NCBI RefSeq assembly: GCF_004762095.1
Contig: NZ_SIJH01000011.1
Span: 1 to 64,000, forward strand
Length of the DNA stretch: 64,000 bases
Reading direction: 5' to 3'
Source: Tabrizicola caldifontis
GTDB lineage: Bacteria > Pseudomonadota > Alphaproteobacteria > Rhodobacterales > Rhodobacteraceae
Position numbers and translations under genes: made by a program. A model generated the notes under the pieces. The model was not told where the DNA came from. It searched no databases and worked only from the letters and a program-made list of their open reading frames with translations. Positions 34,427 to 41,365 of this stretch are shown here, one piece after another (positions within the stretch are counted from its first letter, which is position 1; every line of letters starts with the position of its first letter).

Positions 34427-34741
34427 TCAGATCGCCATGTCTTCCGGCTTCATCCCCCTGGCCAGCGCCTCGCTGAACCAGCGCGGTTTCCTGCCACGGC
34501 CCGACCAGGTGTCGGCACTGTTCGCCGGGTTGGCATATTTCGCCAACGAGAGCGACCGCTTCCGCCCCGCCGAAATGCCGGTCAGTTCCGCCAGCGAAAA
34601 ACCCCGCGCCTTTGCAATTGCGTCCAATTCGACAAGCACTTCGTGCCTGCGGCGCTCATCATAGGTGGCAATGGCCTTTGCCACTTGTGATTGCAGATCT
34701 TTCAGTTCCTTCAGCGAAAGATTGTTCAGATCGATTTCCAA
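34427..34741 (-). CDS. hvrA: H-NS-like regulator, HvrA type
   Basis: Small nucleoid-associated protein of 104 residues. The N-terminal coiled coil (LNNLSLKELKDLQSQVAKAI) is followed by the H-NS DNA-binding core around the ending YANPANSADTWSGRGRKPRW. In Rhodobacter HvrA acts with RegA on light- and oxygen-responsive genes. Start: TTG 34741, 7 bases after a G8 tract (complement of 34749-34756) acting as SD; a longer frame from 34789 would read through the tract. It follows regA by 72 bases on the same strand. Confidence 0.85.
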   Translation of the reverse strand: MEIDLNNLSLKELKDLQSQVAKAIATYDERRRHEVLVELDAIAKARGFSLAELTGISAGRKRSLSLAKYANPANSADTWSGRGRKPRWFSEALARGMKPEDMAI

Positions 34742-34813
34742 TTTTCTACCCCCCCCTTTCAAACTGGATGCCGCTTCATAGGCGCCCAATTCAAAAGGGG
34801 CAACAATTCCGCA

Positions 34814-35368
34814 TCATTTCGGACTGCGTTTCGCCAGAATCCGCTGAAGCGTGCGGCGGTGCATCGAAAGGCGACGTGCGGTTTCGCTGACATTGCGGTC
34901 GCACATTTCATAAACCCGCTGAATGTGTTCCCAACGCACCCGATCAGCCGACATCGGGTTTTCCGGCGGCTGTGGCAGGGTTTCGCCCTTTGCCAGAAGC
35001 GCATTGGTCACGTCGTCGGCATCGGCGGGCTTTGACAGATAATCGATCGCGCCGATCTTTACCGCCGCCACGGCGGTCGCAATCGCGCCATAGCCGGTCA
35101 ATACCACGATGCGGCAATCCGGCCGCCGTTCGCGCAGCGTCTCGATCACGTCAAGGCCATTTCCGTCCTCAAGCCGCAGGTCCACGACCGCATAGGCCGG
35201 CGGATTCGTCTGCGCCTTTGCCCGGCCTTCCGCCACGCTTTGCGCGGTATCCGGCTGGAAGCCGCGCTTTTCCATCGCCTTGGCGAGGCGCTTCACGAAG
35301 GGTTCGTCGTCATCGACCAGAAGCAGGGACCGGTCGGCCCCAAGGTCAGCGCCCAGATCGTTTGCCAT
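34814..35368 (-). CDS. regA: Redox response regulator RegA (PrrA/ActR)
   Basis: 184-residue response regulator. The receiver domain has the acidic LLVDDDEPF, the phosphoacceptor in VVDLRLEDGNG (about residue 63), VVLTGYGAIATAV and KPAD. The C-terminus is the Fis-type helix-turn-helix SETARRLSMHRRTLQRILAKR. It is phosphorylated by RegB and activates or represses respiratory, nitrogen and photosynthetic genes in relatives. It lies between senC and hvrA, as in Rhodobacter. Confidence 0.93.
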   Translation of the reverse strand: MANDLGADLGADRSLLLVDDDEPFVKRLAKAMEKRGFQPDTAQSVAEGRAKAQTNPPAYAVVDLRLEDGNGLDVIETLRERRPDCRIVVLTGYGAIATAVAAVKIGAIDYLSKPADADDVTNALLAKGETLPQPPENPMSADRVRWEHIQRVYEMCDRNVSETARRLSMHRRTLQRILAKRSPK

Positions 35369-35393
35369 GCGTCATTCCCCAGCTGCGCGGCGG

Positions 35394-36026
35394 TCAGCTG
35401 CCAGCTTTGCCCGCCTCGAGAAAACAAGCAACGCTTTCCGCCATTTGCCCGGATGTAATGTCGCGGCGGAAGAAATCCACAAATCCGACGCCGGGCAGCA
35501 TCAGATAGGTGAAGGTCGAATGGTCGATCAGGTAGAACTCGTCGCCTTCCTCAGAGGGTTGGCGGCGATAGAAGGTCTTGTAGGCCTGCGAGGCCGCCTT
35601 CACCTGTTCCGGGCTGCCGGTCAGGGCCACCAGCTTCGGATGCATGTTGAATTCATAGTCGGCCAGGGCCTGGGGCGTATCCCGTTCGGGGTCGATCGAG
35701 ATGAAGACCGGGGTCACGTCGTAACCCTTCTCGGCCAGAATATCGACCGCCTCGACATTGCGCGCCATGTCGAACGGGCAGACGTCAGGGCAGAAGGTAT
35801 AGCCGAAATAGACCAGGCTGGGCTTTGTCAGCACGTCCGCGTCCGTCACAGTCTCGCCCTTCGTGTTGACCAGGGTGAACGGACCGCCGATATCCCCCCC
35901 GGCGACATTGCCCTGGCGGCACTGGGCAAAGGCATCATCGGTGCGGTTCAGGAAGACATAGGCTGCGGTTCCGCCGATCAGCGCGGCCAAGGCGGCGGCG
36001 GCCAGTCCGGCGTAAAGTCTGGTCAT
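35394..36026 (-). CDS. senC: SCO1/SenC copper chaperone (PrrC)
   Basis: 210 residues: an N-terminal membrane anchor (about 4-25), a thioredoxin-like domain with the copper-binding motif TFCPDVCP and the later His in LIDHSTF. SenC helps assemble the CuA or CuB site of cytochrome oxidases and lies in the reg operon, where it may also modulate RegB. SD GGAGA precedes the ATG by 5 bases. Confidence 0.92.
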   Translation of the reverse strand: MTRLYAGLAAAALAALIGGTAAYVFLNRTDDAFAQCRQGNVAGGDIGGPFTLVNTKGETVTDADVLTKPSLVYFGYTFCPDVCPFDMARNVEAVDILAEKGYDVTPVFISIDPERDTPQALADYEFNMHPKLVALTGSPEQVKAASQAYKTFYRRQPSEEGDEFYLIDHSTFTYLMLPGVGFVDFFRRDITSGQMAESVACFLEAGKAGS

Positions 36027-36091
36027 GGGGGTCTCCGACGGTCAGGGGTCCGATCCGGGCGCATTGATCCCAGAAGCGGACCGCCTTAACA

Positions 36092-37513
36092 ATGGCAAAG
36101 GCGCCCACGGGGACAACTGGTCACAGCATGGTTACGGCGGGCATCCCTCTTCCCGAACGCGAGATGCAGGGCAACTGGGTCCGGCTGCGCACTCTGATCC
36201 TGCTGCGCTGGATGGCGATCGTCGGCCAGCTGGCCGCAATCATCGTGGCCGACCGCTGGTATGGCCTGCAGCTGCCGCTGGGTCTGTGCTATCTGGCTGT
36301 CGGCGCCTCGATCATCGCCAACCTTTTTGCGATCACGCTGTTCCCGGAAAACAAGCGGCTGAACGAGGCCGAAGCTTTCTTCACCCTGCTTTTCGACCTG
36401 GCGCAGCTGGCCTTCCTGATCTTCGTCACCGGAGGGCTGACGAACCCCTTCGCGCTTCTGGTGCTGGCGCCGGTCACCATTTCGGCCAGCGCGCTGCGGC
36501 TGCAATCGACGGTTCTGCTGGGGATGGCAGCGATCCTTCTGATCACTGTCGCGGCCTTCTGGAACATTCCCCTGCGCTTTGCCGACGGGCGCGAACTGGT
36601 GATCCCGCGGATCTTCGAATTTGGATTCTGGCTGTCCATCGTGATCGGCATCCTGTTCCTCGGCCTCTATTCGCGCCGGGTTGCCACCGAGATGCGGTCG
36701 ATGTCACAGGCGCTGCTAGCCACCCAGATGGCGCTGGCACGGGAACAGAAGCTGACCGATCTTGGTGGCGTGGTGGCGGCGGCAGCGCATGAGCTGGGCA
36801 CGCCGCTTGCCACCATCAAGCTGGTCAGCGCCGAACTGATGCAGGAACTTGCCGACCGCCCCGACCTGCAGGAGGACGCCCGACTGATCCGCGATCAGGC
36901 CGATCGCTGCCGGGACATCCTGCGCGACATGGGCCGGGCGGGAAAGGATGACCTGCACCTGCGCCAGGCCCCCTTGTCGGCCGCCCTGCGCGAGGCGGCC
37001 GAACCCCACATGTCGCGAGGCAAGCGGGTCGAATTCAGCTTTGCCCCGACGGAAGGCGCGCCCGAGCGCCAGCCCACCATCCTTCGCCGGCCCGAGATCA
37101 TCCACGGTTTGCGAAACCTTGTGCAGAACGCGGTGGACTTTGCCCGCACCACCGTCTGGATCGAAGGCGAATGGACGGACCGGACGGTGACCGTGCGGAT
37201 CATCGACGACGGCGAGGGCTTTCCCCCCAACGTCATCGGCCGGATCGGCGATCCCTTCGTGCGCTTCCGCCGCTCGGACCGGGAAAGCGCGCGCCGACCG
37301 GGCTATGACGGCATGGGCCTGGGCCTTTTCATCGCCAAGACGCTTCTGGAACGCTCTGGCGCCGAACTGACCTTCGCCAATGCGACCGCCCCCTTTCTTC
37401 CGCCCGAGGACCGACCCGAACGCTGCGGCGCCGTGGTCGAGGCCGTCTGGGCCATGGAGGACCTCGCCGCGCCCGAAGGCGCCGCCCTGGGCGAGAACCG
37501 GCGGATCGAATAG
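36092..37513 (+). CDS. regB: Redox sensor histidine kinase RegB (PrrB)
   Basis: 473-residue membrane sensor with six hydrophobic helices in the first 195 residues, containing the quinone-linked GGLTNPF segment between helices 3 and 4. The kinase region has the H-box AAAHELGTPLATIK, the redox Cys in DQADRCRDI (the counterpart of Cys265 in Rhodobacter) and the ATP-binding boxes NAVDFA, DDGEGFPP, MGLGLFIAK. It senses quinone-pool redox state and phosphorylates RegA. The start may be ATG 36092 or 36128, neither with a strong SD. It is divergent from senC by 65 bases. Confidence 0.93.
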   Translation: MAKAPTGTTGHSMVTAGIPLPEREMQGNWVRLRTLILLRWMAIVGQLAAIIVADRWYGLQLPLGLCYLAVGASIIANLFAITLFPENKRLNEAEAFFTLLFDLAQLAFLIFVTGGLTNPFALLVLAPVTISASALRLQSTVLLGMAAILLITVAAFWNIPLRFADGRELVIPRIFEFGFWLSIVIGILFLGLYSRRVATEMRSMSQALLATQMALAREQKLTDLGGVVAAAAHELGTPLATIKLVSAELMQELADRPDLQEDARLIRDQADRCRDILRDMGRAGKDDLHLRQAPLSAALREAAEPHMSRGKRVEFSFAPTEGAPERQPTILRRPEIIHGLRNLVQNAVDFARTTVWIEGEWTDRTVTVRIIDDGEGFPPNVIGRIGDPFVRFRRSDRESARRPGYDGMGLGLFIAKTLLERSGAELTFANATAPFLPPEDRPERCGAVVEAVWAMEDLAAPEGAALGENRRIE

Positions 37514-37524
37514 CGCCCGGTCTG

Positions 37525-37573
37525 CTTAACGCTCGGTTAAGGTTTCTGCCATTAGGCTTACCCGAGCGTTAAG
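37525..37573. promoter_or_regulatory. TTAA-N7-TTAA motif and 12-bp inverted repeat before the PAS gene
   Basis: TTAACGCTCGGTTAA at 37526-37540 matches the CtrA full-site pattern TTAA-N7-TTAA. The same segment forms one arm of a perfect inverted repeat, CTTAACGCTCGG (37525-37536) with CCGAGCGTTAAG (37562-37573), whose second arm touches the ATG of the next gene. The CtrA pattern is short and binding is not proven. Confidence 0.55.
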
Positions 37574-37574
37574 G

Positions 37575-39155
37575 ATGAAGGCTGTCGTGACCGAGGATCT
37601 GCTTGCCGCCGTCGCCATGGTGCTGACCGCGACGCTGGTCGCGCTGGCCAGCCTTGCCCTGATGGCCGCCTGGCAGATGCGCAGACCCTGTCCGACCAGC
37701 AGCATCTTTTCCGCCCAGGGGCCTGCGGCCGCATTCCTGTTCGATGGTGACCGGCTTCTGGATGCCACGCCCGCAGCCCGATCGATCCTGCCGGAGGGAG
37801 AGGACGGTGGCGCCCTGTCGCGGCTGATTGGCACGCTTGGTCCGCTTTTTCCCGGCCTGTCGCAGGCGCTTGACACGCTGCCCCGGGCCGGGTTGATCGT
37901 GATCGCCTCGTCCGGCGACGTGCAGCCGCCCCTGGTTCTGAAAGGCGAATACCTGCGGGGCCTGACCAGACTGACGATGATCCAGGCCGCCGGCGACGGG
38001 CAGCCCGGTCCGGGTGACGGCGCGGTGCTGGCCGCCCTTCAGCACGAGGTTCTGGCCCAGCGTGTCATTCTGGCCCGATCACCCGTCGTGATGTGGAAAG
38101 AGGATGCCCGTGGGCAGGTGGTCTGGGCCAATCATGCCTATCTGATCCGCGCGACTGAACTTCTGCCCGACGGGCAGGATCTGAGCTGGCCCTTGCCCAG
38201 ATTGTTCCAGACGACCGAACCCTCTGGCGGCCGCACGCCCCGGATCAGCCTGCAGGCGCGCAGCGGGCTGGAATGGTTCGACCTGTTCCGCGTCCCGGCG
38301 GGCGAGGAGGTGCTGCACTATGCCCTCGCCGCCGATGCGGCGGTCGAGGCGGAGACCGCGCTGCGCGAGTTCATGCAGACCCTGACCAAGACCTTCGCCG
38401 ACCTGCCCATCGGTCTGGCAATCTTCGACCGTTCGCGCATCCTGCAACTGTTCAACCCGGCGCTGGCCGACCTGACCGCGCTTTCACCCGAATTCCTGAT
38501 TTCGCGTCCCACGTTGTCGGCCGTGCTGGACGCGATGCGCGCCAAGGCGATGATACCCGAGCCCAGGGACTATCGCAGCTGGCGACGCCAGGTGATGCGG
38601 GTCGAGGAGGAGGCTTCGGCCGGCCATTTCGAGGAAACGTGGAACCTGCCGGGCGGCCAGACCTATCGGGTGATCGGACGGCCGCATCCGAACGGCGCGC
38701 TTGCCTTCATGTTCGAGGACATCTCGAGCGAAATGCTGCGCACCCGGCGCTATCGGGCGGATCTGGAACTGGGCCAGTCGGTCATCGACGCGGTGGAAGA
38801 TGCAGTCGCGGTCTTTTCGCAGGGTGGGCAACTGCTGATGTCGAACCTTGCCTATACCCGGCTTTGGAACCACGATCCCGCGGTCATGCTGTCCGATGCC
38901 GGGATCGGCACTCTGTCGGCCTGGTGGCGCAACCATTCGGCGCCGACGCTTCTGTGGGACGATGCCATCGCCTTTGTCGCGGCCTTGGGCGACCGTGCCC
39001 CCTGGGAAGGCGAGGTAAGACTTCTGGACGGGCGGCTGGTCACCTGTCGGCTCCGCTCGTTGCCGGGTGGGGCCACGCTGATCACCTTCCGCGCGCGGGC
39101 AGGCGAAGCCGTGGTGCCGGTTCGCGACGACATCCGCAGCCTGCTGTCGGCCTGA
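37575..39155 (+). CDS. PAS-domain protein without kinase domain
   Basis: 526-residue protein with one N-terminal membrane helix (about 8-33), then PAS-like domains: PVVMWKEDARGQVVWANHAYLI near residue 175, a second near LPIGLAIFDRSRILQLFNPAL (about 280) and a third near DAVEDAVAVFSQGGQLLMSN (about 405). There is no HATPase, HisKA or GGDEF/EAL domain, so it cannot itself signal as a kinase and may be a sensor or degenerate relative. Start at ATG 37575 or GTG 37587 is unsure. In this family of bacteria it stands between regB and tsaE. Confidence 0.65.
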   Translation: MKAVVTEDLLAAVAMVLTATLVALASLALMAAWQMRRPCPTSSIFSAQGPAAAFLFDGDRLLDATPAARSILPEGEDGGALSRLIGTLGPLFPGLSQALDTLPRAGLIVIASSGDVQPPLVLKGEYLRGLTRLTMIQAAGDGQPGPGDGAVLAALQHEVLAQRVILARSPVVMWKEDARGQVVWANHAYLIRATELLPDGQDLSWPLPRLFQTTEPSGGRTPRISLQARSGLEWFDLFRVPAGEEVLHYALAADAAVEAETALREFMQTLTKTFADLPIGLAIFDRSRILQLFNPALADLTALSPEFLISRPTLSAVLDAMRAKAMIPEPRDYRSWRRQVMRVEEEASAGHFEETWNLPGGQTYRVIGRPHPNGALAFMFEDISSEMLRTRRYRADLELGQSVIDAVEDAVAVFSQGGQLLMSNLAYTRLWNHDPAVMLSDAGIGTLSAWWRNHSAPTLLWDDAIAFVAALGDRAPWEGEVRLLDGRLVTCRLRSLPGGATLITFRARAGEAVVPVRDDIRSLLSA

Positions 39156-39208
39156 CGCGGCGCTGCGGGGGCTTGCGGCAGCCGGGGCGGCGGGTAGACT
39201 CGCGCCCC

Positions 39209-39676
39209 ATGACCGATGCACCGGCCCCCTCCCTTACGCTTGATCTTCCGAACGAAGCCGCCACCGCCGCGCTGGGCGGTCGGCTGGCGCGTTTGGCGCG
39301 GGCGGGCGACTGCATCCTTCTGGAAGGCCCGATCGGTGCGGGCAAAAGCCATCTTGCGCGCGCCTTCATCCGGGCGCGGCTCGGGCGCGAGGAAGAGGTG
39401 CCCTCGCCAACCTTCACCCTGGTCCAGGTCTATGAGGCCGACGTCGAGATCTGGCACGCCGACCTCTACCGCCTGACCCATCCCGACGAGGTCTGGGAAC
39501 TGGGCCTGGACGAGGCCTTCATCCGCGCGATCTGCCTGGTGGAATGGCCCGACCGGCTGGGCGGTCACCTTCCGCCCGATGCCCTGCATATCCGGCTATC
39601 ACAGAAGGGCGATGGGCGGCAGGCCGTGCTGACGGGCGGACGTGCCGGGCTGATCGGGGCGTTGGCCCATGGCTGA
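39209..39676 (+). CDS. tsaE: tRNA threonylcarbamoyladenosine biosynthesis protein TsaE
   Basis: P-loop ATPase of 155 residues with Walker A LLEGPIGAGKSHLARAFI and the following PSPTFTLVQVYE and HADLYRL motifs. TsaE works with TsaB and TsaD in making t6A37 of tRNAs that read ANN codons. Start ATG 39209. It overlaps amgK by 8 bases and begins a gene chain reaching addA. Confidence 0.92.
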   Translation: MTDAPAPSLTLDLPNEAATAALGGRLARLARAGDCILLEGPIGAGKSHLARAFIRARLGREEEVPSPTFTLVQVYEADVEIWHADLYRLTHPDEVWELGLDEAFIRAICLVEWPDRLGGHLPPDALHIRLSQKGDGRQAVLTGGRAGLIGALAHG

Positions 39677-40685
39677 CCGCGCGGCCCGGGCCGTGGTCTT
39701 TCTCGAGAGCGCCGGCTGGGGCAAGGCCCTCAGACAGCATCTGGCCGGCGACGCCTCTGACCGGCGCTACGAACGGCTTCGGCTGGGTGCGGCGACGGCT
39801 GTCCTGATGGACAACCCGCCCGGCGGGGCCGACGACCCGGGTGCCTTTGTCGCCATGGCCCGCCATCTGCGCAGCCTCGGTCTTTCGGCCCCCGCGATTC
39901 TGGCTGCGGATCTGGTGCATGGGTTCCTTCTGCTTGAAGATCTGGGCGACGACCTCTACGCCCGGCTACTTGACGCCGACCCTGCCCGCGAACTGGCGCT
40001 TTACACGCAGGCGGTGGACGTTCTTCTTCACCTGCAGCGCGCGCCCGCGCCCCCCGGGCTGCCGAACCTGACTGCGGCCGACTGGGCCGAAGCCGCCTGC
40101 TTCGCGCTGGACCATTATGCCTTTGCCGCGACAGGGGCGAAGCCAGACCCCGCCGCGTTCCGTGCCGCGCTGCAGGCCGCGCTGGAAGCCCATGCCGATG
40201 GCCCCCGCGTGCTGATCCTGCGCGATTTCCATGCCGGAAACCTGCTTTGGCTGCCCTGGCGGGACGAATTGGCGCGAGTGGGGTTGCTGGACTTCCAGCT
40301 TGGCCAGATGGGCCAGCCGGGATATGACCTTGTATCCCTGTTGCAGGATGCCCGCCGCGATGTGTCGCCTGCGACCGAAGCCGCCCTGGTCGCCCGTTTC
40401 GCAGAGGCTGTCGGCGCTGATCCCGAAGGCTTCGCTGCCCACTATGCCGTCCTTGGTGCCCAGCGGGCCCTGCGCATTCTGGGGGTATTCGCCCGCCTGT
40501 GCGTCCACGCAGGAAAACCCGGCTACCTGCGCCTGATCCCCCGTGTCTGGGATCAGCTGCAAGGGAACCTCACCCACCCCGTTCTGGCCGATCTGCGCGC
40601 CGTCTGTCAGGCTGTGCTGCCCGCTCCCAGCCCCGAAATCCTGTCCCGGATCGAATCGCAATGCGCCGCTTTCCCTTCCCGCTGA
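39669..40685 (+). CDS. amgK: N-acetylmuramate/N-acetylglucosamine kinase AmgK (aminoglycoside-phosphotransferase fold)
   Basis: 338 residues of the APH/choline kinase fold: catalytic loop LRDFHAGNLLWL (Brenner motif) and metal site GLLDFQLGQMG. Followed by a nucleotidyltransferase it forms the AmgK-MurU pair, which phosphorylates MurNAc at C1 and converts it to UDP-MurNAc, a recycling route that bypasses de novo synthesis. The call depends on this pairing; the fold alone would allow other substrates. Confidence 0.82.
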   Translation: MADRAARAVVFLESAGWGKALRQHLAGDASDRRYERLRLGAATAVLMDNPPGGADDPGAFVAMARHLRSLGLSAPAILAADLVHGFLLLEDLGDDLYARLLDADPARELALYTQAVDVLLHLQRAPAPPGLPNLTAADWAEAACFALDHYAFAATGAKPDPAAFRAALQAALEAHADGPRVLILRDFHAGNLLWLPWRDELARVGLLDFQLGQMGQPGYDLVSLLQDARRDVSPATEAALVARFAEAVGADPEGFAAHYAVLGAQRALRILGVFARLCVHAGKPGYLRLIPRVWDQLQGNLTHPVLADLRAVCQAVLPAPSPEILSRIESQCAAFPSR

Positions 40686-41365
40686 TGATCTTCGCCGCGG
40701 GCTTCGGCACGCGGATGGGCGCGCTGACCGCCGACCGGCCGAAGCCGCTGATCCCGGTCGCGGGCCGGGCGCTGATCGACCATGCGCTGGAAACCGCGCG
40801 GGGCGCGGGCGCCGACCGCATCGTGGTGAACACGCACTACCGCGCCGACCAGATGGCCGCGCATCTGGCGGGCCGGGGGGTCATGATCAGCCATGAGCCG
40901 GGACCGATCCTGGAAACGGGCGGCGGGCTCAAGGCGGCGCTGCCGCTGCTTGGCCCCGGCCCGGTGGCGGTTCTGAACAGTGACGGCATCTGGACCGGCA
41001 ACAACCCGCTGGACCAGCTGGCCGCGGCCTGGGACGGCACAGCCATGGATGCTCTCCTGCTCCTCCTGCCGGCAGAGCAGACCCTTGCCCATGGGACGAA
41101 GGGTGATTTCGCGCTGGACCCAGATGGCCGCATCTCGCGCGGGGCAGGGGGCGAGGATCACGTCTATATCGGCGCGCATGTCCTGAACCCAGATTGCCTG
41201 GACCGGATCGAGGAACAGGTATTTTCCCTGAACCGGGCCTGGGATGACCTGATCGCCCGCGGCCGCGCCTTCGGGATCGTGCATCGCGGCACGTGGTGCG
41301 ACGTGGGCCATCCGGCAGGAATTGCCGCGGCGGAAGCCCTTCTGCACGATGCCGCCCATGACTGA
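40661..41365 (+). CDS. murU: N-acetylmuramate-1-phosphate uridylyltransferase MurU
   Basis: Nucleotidyltransferase of 234 residues with the pyrophosphorylase motif LMIFAAGFGTRMGALTADRPKPLIPVAG and ILETGGGLKAALPLLG, followed by VLNSDGIW. It makes UDP-MurNAc from MurNAc-1-phosphate. ATG 40661 lies 25 bases inside the end of amgK; the frame is open to 40499 but without any domain. It overlaps addB by 8 bases. Confidence 0.82.
   Translation: MRRFPFPLMIFAAGFGTRMGALTADRPKPLIPVAGRALIDHALETARGAGADRIVVNTHYRADQMAAHLAGRGVMISHEPGPILETGGGLKAALPLLGPGPVAVLNSDGIWTGNNPLDQLAAAWDGTAMDALLLLLPAEQTLAHGTKGDFALDPDGRISRGAGGEDHVYIGAHVLNPDCLDRIEEQVFSLNRAWDDLIARGRAFGIVHRGTWCDVGHPAGIAAAEALLHDAAHD

Noticed and set aside
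36047-36082. GGTCCG ... CGGACC inverted repeat between senC and regB
   Set aside because: Only 6-bp arms 24 bases apart in a 65-base gap; chance is likely and no known RegA-site pattern is clear.
38273-39676. 467-codon plus frame ending in TsaE
   Set aside because: The first two-thirds is out of frame with the PAS gene; TsaE begins at ATG 39209.
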